Positions 50,101-59,242 of a DNA stretch of 64,000 nt are shown here, one piece after another. This stretch comes from Chitinophaga niabensis (lineage in GTDB: Bacteria; Bacteroidota; Bacteroidia; Chitinophagales; Chitinophagaceae), in the NCBI RefSeq assembly GCF_039545795.1, contig NZ_CP154260.1:1679001-1743000 (forward strand), written 5' to 3'. The notes under the pieces were generated by a model that saw nothing but the letters and a program-made list of their open reading frames with translations, did not search any database and was not told the origin of the DNA. Both the position numbers and the translations under genes were made by a program. The first letter of the stretch is position 1. Each line of letters opens with the position of its first letter.

Positions 50101-53100
50101 TTAGAAACTGAGTGTTACACCCGTTGTAAATGTTTTGGAATTAGGATATGCACCATAATCGATGCCCTGGCGGATATCGCCTGCACTGGAATTGGCTTCC
50201 GGGTCTATGCCACTGTAATTGGTGATGGTGAACAGGTTCGTGGCACTGGCAAATACCCTTAGTGCCACTTTGTTCGCCAGTTTGGCTTTTGGTATGGTAT
50301 AGCTCAGGCTGATGTTCTTTAACCGGAGGAAGTCTGCCTTTTCCAGGAAGCGGGTGCTTTGTGTATAGTTGCGGTTCGTGGAACTGAATGCAGGGATATC
50401 GGATGTTTCATTCACACCGGGTATATACCTGTTTTTGATATCAACATTCGTGGCTTCTCTTGCATCCCCACCAAGGTACATGGTAGCGGCATTATTGTAG
50501 TTCAGTTTATCAAAACCGGTTAATGCATGCAGCAGGAAGTTAAAGGAGAAATTCTTGTAGCTGAAAGTATTGTTAAAACCAAAAGAGAAGGTGGGCACAC
50601 CATGACCAATTACATCGTAATCATCGGCATCTATCGTACCATCGTTGTCTTTGTCGAAGTAACGTGCATCACCTGGTTTGGCGCCAAAAGTAGCAGCTTT
50701 GGCTGCATCTGCCGGTTTCCAGGTACCCAGGTAAGTGAGGCCCCAGATAGCACCCAGCGGTTCCCCGGGCCGTACAATAAATTCTGCTTGCGGGCTCATG
50801 CCACCACCGATCTTGCGGTTAGCATCAAAAATGATCTTGTTGCTGCCGATGGATTGTACACTGTTCCTGATGAATGAAAAGTTCAGCCAGCTGTTCCAGG
50901 TAAAAGCACCTTTATCAATCACCGCGCCTTCCAGGGAAAATTCAAAACCTTTGTTCTGCACAGATCCTACGTTACGTGTGATGGGGTTGCCACCGAGGTA
51001 ATAAGGGAGTGTTTCTGTCAGCAGCAGGTCGCGCGTATCTTTTACAAACAGGTCTGCTGTAAGCATAAAGCGGTTACGTAAAAAGCCCACTTCCAGCCCG
51101 ATGTTCTTTTGTTCCGTGGTTTCCCATTTCAGATCAGGGTTGCCGATATTGTTGAGGATAATGCCGGTAACTGAACTGTTATTGGTGAATGAACCGGTAC
51201 GGTTGGAATAGGCAGAGAAAGTACTGTAGGAGCCTACGCCTTCACTGCCGGTAAAACCCCAGCTACCGCGCAGTTTCAACAGGCTGAGCTTGTTCTGGCC
51301 TTTCATGAAATCTTCCTCAGAGATCACCCAGCCGGCGGACACAGAGGGAAAGTAACTGTATTTGTTATCATCGAAGAATTTAGAGGACGCATCACGGCGG
51401 ATAGCAGCAGATGCCAGGTACTTATCTTTATAGCTATACATAGCGCGGCCTACCAGGGAGAAGATACTCCACTTGGAGTAACCGGAAGATGGTATGCCCG
51501 GTGTTCCTTGCGCGAGATTGTTCCACATAAAACTTTCATACACAAGATTGCTGCTGCCGGCGGATACATAATTGTAAGTTGATTGCTGATATTCCACTAC
51601 ACCGGTAAGGTCCAGTGTATGTTTACCGTTAAATACCTTATGGTAGTTCAGCGTATTGGAATTCTGTAATTTGACCTCTTTGTTGGAGCGCCAGCTGGTA
51701 GTAGAAGAACCGGAGTTCACCACTTTACCTGCAAATGATTTGTTATCATAATCAAGGTAGTTGATGCCATATTGCAGGTTGAAGGAAAGGCCTGGTACGA
51801 TATCCTCATATTTAAATCCACCGGTAAGGTTGGCTATCAGCCTTTCTGTAATGGCCAGTTGATCAGTAGTTAAGGCAACGGGATTAAAGAACACAGAGCT
51901 TACAGGATCGCTGGGGGTATAAGCACCGCTTGCATTGCGAACCGGCAGGGTGGGAGACCAGGTCATGGCCTGTGCCAGTGGACTGTGCGGTCCATCCGGC
52001 AGTATGTCTATATTCTGTGCGTTGGAATAAGTACCGATGACATTGAGGAAGGTGCTCAGCTTGTTAGTCATCCTGGCATTGATGTTAGAGCGGATAACAT
52101 ATCTTTTGAAAGATGAGTTTTCGATCACACCATCCTGGTCCAGGTAATTACCGGAAATGAAATAACCAGCTTTCTCCGTACCGCCGCTTAGATTCAGCAG
52201 GTACTCCTGGCCAATGGCATTGCGGAAGATCTCGTCCTGCCAGTTGGTGCCGCCTTTTGCTTTGAATTCATTTACCTGTGCTTCAGAAAAAGGAGGTGTG
52301 GTACCCAATGCGGTGGCGCGGGTATTTGCTGTTTCCGCAAAGTCTCCGGCATTCAGCAGGTCCATTTTTTTGATCACGGAGGAAGAAGAGAACCTGGAAG
52401 TGACGTTCACTTTCAAACCTCCTTTAGATCCCTTCCGGGTGGTAACAATGATCACCCCGTTAGAACCACGGCTACCATAGATAGCAGTGGCGGAAGCGTC
52501 TTTCAGGATCTGGATGCTCTCAATATCATCCGGGTTGATAGAAGAGAATTCTGCACCGAGGAAACCGTCTACCACATACAAAGGCCCGTTATCTCCATTG
52601 ATGGAATTGGAGCCCCTGATGCGGATGCGTACACTGCCACCAGGTGCACCTGTAGCATTGGTTACCTGCACACCAGGTGAGCGGCCCTGCAATACCTGGT
52701 CAAAACGATTCACCGGCTGCTCCTGGAATTCTTTGGATGAAATGGTGGTGATGGCATTGGTGAGCGTCCCTTTTTTCTGTTCGCCATAACCGATCACTAC
52801 CAGTTCATTGATCTTAGCCGCTGAGGTGGTCAATGTAACAGGGATCTCTGTTTTGCCATTCACGCTTATTTCCTGCCGGTTGAAACCCAGGGAAGAAATA
52901 ATCAGTACGGCTTCTCCTTCCGGTACCTCAATGCTGTATTCTCCGTTTCCATTTGTTACCACTCCCCTGGAAGTGCCTTTTAGCTGAATGGTAGCGCCGG
53001 GAATGGGATTGCCCTTTTCATCCAGTACTTTCCCTTTAACAGGGATATCTGCAGGTAAGGGCACCTTTTCCTTCCGTTTGATAATGATGGTATTGCCATT

Positions 53101-53454
53101 GATGCTGTAGGAAAGCTGTTGGTTCCGGAAACAAAGGTCCAGCGCATCCTTCAAAGGAAGGTCCTTTACCTGTACGGAAATTTCTTTCGCATGGGATAAT
53201 TGCTCATCTGTATAGAGGAAGGTGTAGCCGGTTTGTTTTCGTATGTCGTTAAAAACCTTCTCCAGCCTGGCATTGCGGTGAGCAAGGGTTACTGTTTGCG
53301 CAAAGCTCGCTGCATGTGCCTGCAGCATAGCCATGGTGATCAAAAACAGCGTTAATTTCATGATCAGGAACGTTTTTACGAATAATCGTGGAAAATGTTT
53401 TTTACCACTGGCAGCGCGCATAGGCCTGCTTTGGGAAAAAAGCGTCAATTGCAT
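50101..53454 (-). CDS. SusC/RagA-family TonB-linked transporter with STN domain (locus B)
   Basis: A 1117-residue transporter. The signal peptide is the hydrophobic stretch at about 32-53, after a long basic N-terminus; this extended start is common in STN-type SusC proteins, though the Met at residue 32 is possible. STN domain, about 54-125 (LEKVFNDIRKQTGYTFLYTD); carboxypeptidase-regulatory-like domain, about 132-208; plug, about 215-340 (ILKDASATAIYGSRGSNGVI); then the barrel, ending in a TLSF strand. An STN domain contacts a FecR-type anti-sigma factor, and the genes just upstream encode exactly that pair. It should import beta-glucan oligosaccharides and signal their presence. A structured 171-nt leader precedes it. 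Confidence 0.96.
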   Translation of the reverse strand: MQLTLFSQSRPMRAASGKKHFPRLFVKTFLIMKLTLFLITMAMLQAHAASFAQTVTLAHRNARLEKVFNDIRKQTGYTFLYTDEQLSHAKEISVQVKDLPLKDALDLCFRNQQLSYSINGNTIIIKRKEKVPLPADIPVKGKVLDEKGNPIPGATIQLKGTSRGVVTNGNGEYSIEVPEGEAVLIISSLGFNRQEISVNGKTEIPVTLTTSAAKINELVVIGYGEQKKGTLTNAITTISSKEFQEQPVNRFDQVLQGRSPGVQVTNATGAPGGSVRIRIRGSNSINGDNGPLYVVDGFLGAEFSSINPDDIESIQILKDASATAIYGSRGSNGVIIVTTRKGSKGGLKVNVTSRFSSSSVIKKMDLLNAGDFAETANTRATALGTTPPFSEAQVNEFKAKGGTNWQDEIFRNAIGQEYLLNLSGGTEKAGYFISGNYLDQDGVIENSSFKRYVIRSNINARMTNKLSTFLNVIGTYSNAQNIDILPDGPHSPLAQAMTWSPTLPVRNASGAYTPSDPVSSVFFNPVALTTDQLAITERLIANLTGGFKYEDIVPGLSFNLQYGINYLDYDNKSFAGKVVNSGSSTTSWRSNKEVKLQNSNTLNYHKVFNGKHTLDLTGVVEYQQSTYNYVSAGSSNLVYESFMWNNLAQGTPGIPSSGYSKWSIFSLVGRAMYSYKDKYLASAAIRRDASSKFFDDNKYSYFPSVSAGWVISEEDFMKGQNKLSLLKLRGSWGFTGSEGVGSYSTFSAYSNRTGSFTNNSSVTGIILNNIGNPDLKWETTEQKNIGLEVGFLRNRFMLTADLFVKDTRDLLLTETLPYYLGGNPITRNVGSVQNKGFEFSLEGAVIDKGAFTWNSWLNFSFIRNSVQSIGSNKIIFDANRKIGGGMSPQAEFIVRPGEPLGAIWGLTYLGTWKPADAAKAATFGAKPGDARYFDKDNDGTIDADDYDVIGHGVPTFSFGFNNTFSYKNFSFNFLLHALTGFDKLNYNNAATMYLGGDAREATNVDIKNRYIPGVNETSDIPAFSSTNRNYTQSTRFLEKADFLRLKNISLSYTIPKAKLANKVALRVFASATNLFTITNYSGIDPEANSSAGDIRQGIDYGAYPNSKTFTTGVTLSF

Positions 53455-53513
53455 ACTTTTGTATGGTTAGGGTAAATAATTAATGATTGCCGAAATCGAT
53501 TGTGAAATTACAA

Positions 53514-53561
53514 GCCCGAAACCTGCCGGGGGTGCTGAGAACACTTCCGGCTTTTTCAGGC
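53514..53561 (-). promoter_or_regulatory. Long stem-loop in the leader of the locus B susC gene
   Basis: On the minus strand three stem segments stack: GCCTGAAA with TTTCGGGC (one G-T pair), GCCGG with CCGGC, and GTG with CAC, with internal loops of 2x3 and 2x2 nt and a 7-nt apical loop. That makes 16 pairs, ending 60 nt before the susC ATG. No T-run follows on the gene strand, so it is more likely a leader control element or processing site than a terminator. Confidence 0.5.
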
Positions 53562-53625
53562 CCATACAGGTGCGGTTCGTCTAGGGACTCATACTACGTG
53601 GATTTTTAAAGGCGAATGATATAAA

Positions 53626-54774
53626 TTACTTACCGGGCGATACAATGATCGTTCTCCCGCTGATCTCAAATGTTACTTCTCCCGTCATCTCCATCATTTT
53701 CAATACTTCAGATACCGGCACATCACTGGGAATAATACCCCTGAAATGGGAAGGCACTTCTCCTTTGTACGTTACTTCCACATCATACCAGCGGCTGATC
53801 TGGCGCATGGCGGAACGGATGTCGTTCCCTTCAAACTGTATATACCCATTCTTCCAGGCAACAGCCGCTTCTGTGTTCACTTCTTCTTCAATGCGCAATT
53901 GACCGTTGGTGATGCTGGCACATTGGCCGGGTGTTAGTTTTTGCCCGTTCACTTTCACGGCGCCGCTAAGCAGGGTGGTTCTGATACTGGCTTCATCTGT
54001 ATAAGCCATCATGTTAAAAGTGGTGCCTAATACTTCTACAACTGTTTTACCATGACTAACAATGAAAGGATGTGATGCATCCGGTGCTATATCAAAGTAA
54101 GCTTCCCCGTTCAGTTCTACACTGCGGGTATCTGTAAAAGCGGTGGGATAACGAAGGCTGCTTGCTGCATTGAGCCATACTTTACTGCCATCCGGCAGGG
54201 TTACCTTGTACTTTCCGCCACGGGGCGTAAAGATGGTGTTGTAAAGAATGGTCTGGGTGGATGATTGGCCGGCTGTGTGGTAGGCCAGCTGGCCGTTGGC
54301 CAGTTTAACTACCTGTGTGTTCCCCTGTTGGCTGAGTGTACCATTAGCTGCGCTGTCCAGCGTGAGCTGTGAGCCATCTCCGAGCACCAGGGTAGCCCTG
54401 TTGCCGCCAGGGGCTATATCCTGTGTGTTGGATTGTTTAACGGCTGTAATGGGTTGCTGCACAGCTTTTGGCTGTAACAGGAAGTACCCTGCGGCAGTAA
54501 TGAGCAAGGCCACGCCAGCGGCCGCCCATAACCAGCGGCGTTTGGCGCGTATAGGAATAATATTTTCTTTAGCAACTTTATCCGCTGCCAGGATATTGGA
54601 GGCAATATTATCCCAATGCGCAGCATCATATGATACCGGCGGCATATCGGGCAGCAGTTCAGGCGAGATTTCTTCCTTTTTCAGCAATTCACCCAGTTCT
54701 TCCAGCTCATCAGCAGTAGCGGAGTGTTGTGCAGCCTGTTTCAACAGGTAAGCAAAGCGTTCGTGGAATGTCAA
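53626..54774 (-). CDS. FecR-family anti-sigma factor
   Basis: A 382-residue inner-membrane anti-sigma factor. The cytoplasmic N-terminal ~80 residues bind the sigma factor, one membrane helix lies at about 81-100 (WLWAAAGVALLITAAGYFLL), and the periplasmic part holds the FecR domain (about 180-290, TPRGGKYKVTLPDGSKVWLNAASSL in family form) and a C-terminal DUF4974-like domain (about 310-378, FEGNDIRSAMRQISRWYDVEV) that meets the SusC STN domain. The start appears to be TTG at 54774: the nearby ATG at 54782 is in another frame and hits a stop after three codons, and the next in-frame Met would remove about 43 residues of the conserved N-terminus. It follows the ECF sigma gene by 55 nt. Confidence 0.93.
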   Translation of the reverse strand: MTFHERFAYLLKQAAQHSATADELEELGELLKKEEISPELLPDMPPVSYDAAHWDNIASNILAADKVAKENIIPIRAKRRWLWAAAGVALLITAAGYFLLQPKAVQQPITAVKQSNTQDIAPGGNRATLVLGDGSQLTLDSAANGTLSQQGNTQVVKLANGQLAYHTAGQSSTQTILYNTIFTPRGGKYKVTLPDGSKVWLNAASSLRYPTAFTDTRSVELNGEAYFDIAPDASHPFIVSHGKTVVEVLGTTFNMMAYTDEASIRTTLLSGAVKVNGQKLTPGQCASITNGQLRIEEEVNTEAAVAWKNGYIQFEGNDIRSAMRQISRWYDVEVTYKGEVPSHFRGIIPSDVPVSEVLKMMEMTGEVTFEISGRTIIVSPGK

Positions 54775-54829
54775 TTTTGCATCGGTTTATTATACAGACG
54801 CGCAAGTGAAAGATTAGGACCTATCGGTT

Positions 54830-55420
54830 CTAAAAAAAATACCAGAGAATAAATAAAGGAAGGAAATGCCCCGCCCGCTCTATATAGTGGCGGATGCTCT
54901 GAAGGGAACGGACAAGGGAATTTTTAACGGTATTGGGCGAAATATGCAGTTCTCCGGCGATCTCGGGAATTTTCATGCCGTTTTCCCGGCTGAGCAGGTA
55001 AATACGTTTGGCCTGTGGAGGTAATTGCTGTACGGCTTCAGCTACTGTTCGCATAAGCGTGTTGAAAACCATATCCTCCTCCATAGCGCTCACAGGGGAT
55101 TGTCTTTCCGCAATGATCCCCATAGCCTTATGATGCACCGCCTGGTGACGCAGGTAGGAGAAACACTGGTAGTAAACGATCTTTAACAGCCAGGAGTAAG
55201 GGTTTTCTATTTCAGGGAGTTTATCGCGGCTCAGCCATAACTTGAGAAAGGCTTCCTGCAAAATATCTTCTGTAACGGCAGCATTTTTGGTAAGGTGCTG
55301 CACTGTGGGCAGTAGTTTAGGTACGTGCAAATGGAACAGGCGGCGGAAAGCTGCTTCGTCACCTGCTGCAATCAGGCGGAATAGTTCTTTATCTTGGTTG
55401 AATTCCTGCATACCAGCCAT
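54830..55420 (-). CDS. ECF-type RNA polymerase sigma factor
   Basis: A 196-residue ECF sigma factor (198 if a GTG at 55426 is used). Region 2 covers about 25-90 (RRLFHLHVPKLL, EDILQEAFLKLWLSRDKL, NPYSWLLKIVYYQCFSYLR), and region 4 covers about 128-178 (LPPQAKRIYLLSRENGMKIPEIAGELHISPNTVKNSLVRS in family form). A short hydrophobic tail (FLPLFILWYFF) ends it, as in many Bacteroidota ECF factors. With FecR and the STN-type SusC it forms a cell-surface signalling set that should switch on locus B when substrate arrives. A consensus promoter lies just upstream, so its basal expression does not seem to depend on itself. Confidence 0.95.
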   Translation of the reverse strand: MAGMQEFNQDKELFRLIAAGDEAAFRRLFHLHVPKLLPTVQHLTKNAAVTEDILQEAFLKLWLSRDKLPEIENPYSWLLKIVYYQCFSYLRHQAVHHKAMGIIAERQSPVSAMEEDMVFNTLMRTVAEAVQQLPPQAKRIYLLSRENGMKIPEIAGELHISPNTVKNSLVRSLQSIRHYIERAGHFLPLFILWYFF

Positions 55421-55439
55421 TAACACTTCGGGCCGGTTC

Positions 55440-55470
55440 CAAAGATAGCCGCTAAAACCAATTATCCAAA
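55440..55470 (-). promoter_or_regulatory. Consensus Bacteroidota promoter of the ECF sigma gene
   Basis: On the minus strand TTTG (55467-55470), 19 nt, then TATCTTTG (55440-55447). Both boxes and the spacing match the TTTG-N19-TAnnTTTG consensus exactly. Transcription should begin about 10-15 nt before the ATG at 55420, which favours that start over any longer one. Confidence 0.75.
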
Positions 55471-55500
55471 TAAAAGGCTGCCACTAAAAAGCGGCGGCCT
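55470..55500 (-). terminator. Rho-independent terminator of locus C/D
   Basis: On the minus strand AGGCCGCCGC and GTGGCAGCCT pair (55491-55500 with 55475-55484, one mismatch and one wobble) over a 6-nt loop, followed by TTTTATTT. It lies 16 nt after the GH172 stop codon. Its T-tract overlaps the -33 box of the ECF sigma promoter. Confidence 0.8.
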
Positions 55501-55515
55501 CGTCTGGCGGTGCTG

Positions 55516-56757
55516 TCACTTTTGCGGCGGCGGCACTTTACTTCTTAACTGCGTTGTTCGGATGCCGGCGCTTTGTAATGCCGGTAAATTATTTGATGGT
55601 GTGGCCAGGTAGAAATAGGCGGTGGCAGACACATCGTCTGAACGATAGTAATTGGTCCAGCCCTCGGGTAAGGAGGGATCGGTTAAGGTCCTCACACTAT
55701 CCTTACTGAACAGGTGATTGGTTTTGGCATACTCCCCGCCGATAGTTACCGGTATCACTTCCGCTTTTCCTTCCTGCTGGATTGGGATCATATTCTTTTT
55801 GAAATCTCCCCCTATCTGCTGAATGGTTACGCGGCAGTCGCTGGAAAAGAACACGGGATCAGGAATGTGAAAACGGTAGAAAGACCATTGTTTGTTTGGC
55901 CAATCATCTACCAGGCAACCGGAATACTGGTTGCAGAACCAACCCTGAGACCATGCGGTGCCGATATAATCTTCCGTACCGGTGCCTACGAGAGTAGGGA
56001 GGTCCTTATCGCCATCGATGAACATTTTCACTTCTCCCTCGCCCCACCAGCTATTGTTATAAGCAGGGTTCGCGTTCACACCAACATTCACACCCAGGAA
56101 ACGACCTTTACCTTCTACATGCGGTAACAGTTCGAAATCTTTGCCGGGTGTAGTAGCAGTATCCCTGTGCCAGTAAGCATGAAAATACAGGTACTGATCG
56201 TTCCAGTTCTTCAGGTATTGGAAATTAACATCAAAGAAAATATGATTCAGCTTTTTCCCGGATTCATTCGTTACTACAATCTTTGCGCCTTTGCGGAAAG
56301 GCATGGGAATGTGGCAGAGGAAGGAGCGGCCTTCGGGGCTGGCGAAGAGGGCATTTTCAAACTTAGCCATGCGCCCGAGGCCCACGCCAAAGAAATCTCC
56401 TAATGGTGCTGAAACTGCCGGTTGCTTTTCATTATCCCAGAATATTTCCAGCTTCAGGGAACGGAGCATTTCAGGAGAACGGTCATTGATGGTGATCCAG
56501 ATGCGGTTCACCATACCCTGGCCCTGTACATCCAGCAACGCGAGCGATGCACCATTGTCAATACTGTCGTAAGGATGACCTTTTGCACCATGATTGGCGG
56601 TAGCGCCTTTCCCTTTTTCTGCATTACTATTTTCCGGGCTGCTCCAGCGGGTTTCTGCACCTTCCACGTAAGTAAAAAGGTTGTTCTGCGGCGGCGCCGC
56701 AGGCTGCTGGCACGCTGCCATGAATAACAGCGTGCTTAAACGGATGATCACTCTCAT
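55516..56757 (-). CDS. DUF2961 / glycoside hydrolase family 172 lipoprotein
   Basis: A 413-residue lipoprotein (signal ending at Cys16) of the DUF2961 family, now GH172. Known members act on alpha-fructofuranosyl or D-arabinofuranosyl bonds. Conserved acidic motifs are WWGEGE (Glu240, Glu242) and GTGTEDY (Glu262), where the catalytic Glu residues of the family lie; the first domain includes GMVNRIWITI and the loop around PLGDFFGVG. Its substrate is thus probably a furanose-containing glycan or oligosaccharide, processed at the periplasm or surface. The start codon overlaps the stop codon of the preceding DUF1735/PKD gene (ATGA), so translation is coupled. It is the last gene of locus C/D. Confidence 0.93.
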   Translation of the reverse strand: MRVIIRLSTLLFMAACQQPAAPPQNNLFTYVEGAETRWSSPENSNAEKGKGATANHGAKGHPYDSIDNGASLALLDVQGQGMVNRIWITINDRSPEMLRSLKLEIFWDNEKQPAVSAPLGDFFGVGLGRMAKFENALFASPEGRSFLCHIPMPFRKGAKIVVTNESGKKLNHIFFDVNFQYLKNWNDQYLYFHAYWHRDTATTPGKDFELLPHVEGKGRFLGVNVGVNANPAYNNSWWGEGEVKMFIDGDKDLPTLVGTGTEDYIGTAWSQGWFCNQYSGCLVDDWPNKQWSFYRFHIPDPVFFSSDCRVTIQQIGGDFKKNMIPIQQEGKAEVIPVTIGGEYAKTNHLFSKDSVRTLTDPSLPEGWTNYYRSDDVSATAYFYLATPSNNLPALQSAGIRTTQLRSKVPPPQK

Positions 56758-57521
56758 AATACCGTAATAGTTGTTTTATAAGTATGTTTTTTCGGTGCGC
56801 CTGCAATTCCTTCAGCCGTTAACGTTACTTCATATGTACCGGCAGCTGCGTACTTATGTTCAGGAGACTTCAGCTCAGAAGTGCCATTGTCCCCAAAGTT
56901 CCAGCTGTACTTTAATGCATATTTGGATTGATTGTTAAAGTTGATGGTTGTAGGATCACCTGTTTTGGGCGTTGCCAGAAAGGCTGCCACAGGTGTGAAT
57001 ATAATAGGATCAATGAGTAACACCAGTTTGTCCAGCGCAGGATTCGTGCTTACGCCACTGCTGCTTAGTTTCAGGCACAGGGCTTTTTGTTTACCGGCAT
57101 TGGCTATCAGGTAAGCCATGTTAATACTCAGGGCTATTTGCGCACTTTCCTGCCCGTTATCTATCTGCACAGTAGTAGGAATAGTGTATTGATCAGCTGG
57201 CAGCAGTTCTGTATTCAGCAGCGTGCCATCCGTGATCAGGCCATTGATGGTGTCGTTATTTACCTGGATGTTGACGGGGATAGCACCTGATCTGCTCACG
57301 GCGCCACGAAATACACTGAGCGGGATATTGAACTTTTCCTGATTCACTTCATAACGGAAAGGTTTGCCTGGCTCTGCAATATTGTTGATCGTAAATCTCC
57401 CTTCGCGTGCTGCAGGGAAATATACTTTCTGATCAGGATAGCTGGCTTCCACTACCTCATTGTATTTGCAGGATACGGCGAGGCTGGCTATTAGTGCGAG
57501 TATGTTGATACTTTTTCTCAT
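56754..57521 (-). CDS. DUF1735/PKD surface lipoprotein
   Basis: A 255-residue lipoprotein with a signal ending at Cys18. Residues about 25-145 resemble the DUF1735 (BT_3987-like N-terminal) beta domain found in glycan-binding lipoproteins, and residues about 175-255 form a PKD domain (YSWNFGDNGTSELKSPEHKY, then AGTYEVTLTA). It probably helps bind the substrate on the cell surface. The frame is also open to an ATG at 57539 that overlaps the SusD stop codon; the ATG at 57521 gives a cleaner signal peptide. Its end overlaps the GH172 start by 4 nt. Confidence 0.85.
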   Translation of the reverse strand: MRKSINILALIASLAVSCKYNEVVEASYPDQKVYFPAAREGRFTINNIAEPGKPFRYEVNQEKFNIPLSVFRGAVSRSGAIPVNIQVNNDTINGLITDGTLLNTELLPADQYTIPTTVQIDNGQESAQIALSINMAYLIANAGKQKALCLKLSSSGVSTNPALDKLVLLIDPIIFTPVAAFLATPKTGDPTTINFNNQSKYALKYSWNFGDNGTSELKSPEHKYAAAGTYEVTLTAEGIAGAPKKHTYKTTITVL

Positions 57522-57532
57522 GAATGATAATT

Positions 57533-59230
57533 TTACCATAAAGGATTTTGCACCAGTTTGGGAGAGATGAATAATTCTCCTTTGGGAATGGGGTACAGGT
57601 ACATCTTTGGTTCAAACACTCTTTGCTCCACAACAGCAGGTGTATAAGTGAATGTACCGTTAGCATTGCGCGTAATGTTCACACCCCTGAGTGGTGTGCC
57701 AAAGTATTGTGGCCCCTGCATCCATCTGCGAACATCCCAGGCACGGTGATCTTCAAATGCAAATTCCACCCTGCGTTCATTCCGTATCCTTTCCCGCATC
57801 TGTGCCTGTGAAAGACCTGCAGGCAGGGGAGGCATACCAATGGTGCTGCGCCCGCGCACATAGTTGACATACTGCGCGATATCAGGATTGCCCGGTTCGC
57901 ATTCATTCAGCGCTTCTGCATAGTTCAGGAATATTTCCGCGGTGCGGATAAGGATCCAGCTGTGTACACTGGTCCTGTTCTGTAACAGGTCTGTGTATTC
58001 GCTGAGATACTTTTTCATGTAATAACCTGTTTTGCTGGCTAAAGGAATTCCCTGCCCATCACGCCCGCCTGCCCATAATTCCACATTGCGGCTGTTAAAC
58101 CAGGTATTGTTGGTGATGATGCTTAAGCGAAGACGTGGATCACGGTTGGCATAAGGATCTGCAGCATGTGCAGGATTATTCCAGTCGAAGGGTGTGCCAT
58201 CTGTCATTTCGTAGGCATCTACCAGATTCTGAGAGGGCGCATTACCACTTTCTCCCAGGTTGTAGCCGATGGGGAAGTTGGCTTTCTCAAATTCATTACT
58301 GGGCCCGTTCCTGCGTGTTAAGATGATCTCCGGTGAATTAAAAGTATTGAAGAGAGGCCCGTATTCCCAGTGGATCCAGTAACCGGTACCTGCAAGGTCA
58401 AGCACTGCTTTGGCAGCATTGGCCGCATCCTTCCAACGTTGTGTTCGATTGCCGGTGGGCATGGATATCAATTCCGGTTTACTATAACCGCCAGACCAGG
58501 TAGTGGAATTGAAGAGATCGCTGGCGGCATAGAGCAGTGCACGGCTTTTCAGTGCAAGTGCAGCACCTTTGGTAGCTCTGCCCAGGTCTGCATCGGCAGA
58601 CTTAGCTGGTAATCCTGCTCCGCTTTCATCACATTCTTTCACAATGAACTGGATGCAGGCTTCCAGTGAACTCCTTTCCACTTTGGAGAAATCTTCCGTT
58701 ACACTCAGTTCCGTTGTGAAAATAGGAACACCACCATAACGTTTCACCAGTTCAAAATAAAAGAACGCTCTCAGAAAACGTGCTTCCAGTTTCCAGCGCG
58801 CGATCTCTGCTGTTCTTTGCTGATAGATCAGCTGATCAGAAGGATTGGTGCTCAGGCGGTAGGTTTCCAGGTTAATGCTGTCTGAAGAAGCAAGGAACTG
58901 GTTCACACGCCGGATGGCCTTGTAATATTTCGCCCAAGCATTATCCGGATTATCGTAGGCGTTCCAGGAGCCGTTGTTGAACTTCTGTATATTGGCATTT
59001 TCCTGCGTGTATTCCGCTTCATCGCTGGCGGAAGCCATCATAGCCCTGTCCACCTGCAGGAAACCTTCCGGCAGTTCTGTATAGAGTATGGCCTGCCGGT
59101 AGCTGGAGTACTGGTAGGATTGTGTTACTTGTTTTTCGGTGATGTTTGTGATCACTTCACGGTCCAGTTTCTCACAGGCGCTCAGGAGGAAGAGTGCCGC
59201 CACACCGTATATTAGCGTAATGTGTTTCAT
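57533..59230 (-). CDS. SusD/RagB-family surface lipoprotein (locus C)
   Basis: A 565-residue SusD-type protein with a signal ending at Cys19 (LLSACEKLDRE). The family helix RAFFYFELVKRYGGVPIF lies at about 154-171 and the C-terminal blocks IRNERRVEFAFEDHRAWDVRRW and YLYPIPKGEL are clear. It is the glycan-binding partner of the SusC protein encoded immediately upstream, 12 nt away. It is closely similar in layout to the SusD encoded at 62055-63767 (same ERR/ERD-x-E-AFEDHR-WD-RRWM block), so the two SusC/SusD pairs probably arose by duplication. Confidence 0.95.
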   Translation of the reverse strand: MKHITLIYGVAALFLLSACEKLDREVITNITEKQVTQSYQYSSYRQAILYTELPEGFLQVDRAMMASASDEAEYTQENANIQKFNNGSWNAYDNPDNAWAKYYKAIRRVNQFLASSDSINLETYRLSTNPSDQLIYQQRTAEIARWKLEARFLRAFFYFELVKRYGGVPIFTTELSVTEDFSKVERSSLEACIQFIVKECDESGAGLPAKSADADLGRATKGAALALKSRALLYAASDLFNSTTWSGGYSKPELISMPTGNRTQRWKDAANAAKAVLDLAGTGYWIHWEYGPLFNTFNSPEIILTRRNGPSNEFEKANFPIGYNLGESGNAPSQNLVDAYEMTDGTPFDWNNPAHAADPYANRDPRLRLSIITNNTWFNSRNVELWAGGRDGQGIPLASKTGYYMKKYLSEYTDLLQNRTSVHSWILIRTAEIFLNYAEALNECEPGNPDIAQYVNYVRGRSTIGMPPLPAGLSQAQMRERIRNERRVEFAFEDHRAWDVRRWMQGPQYFGTPLRGVNITRNANGTFTYTPAVVEQRVFEPKMYLYPIPKGELFISPKLVQNPLW

Positions 59231-59242
59231 AGATCGTTGCTT

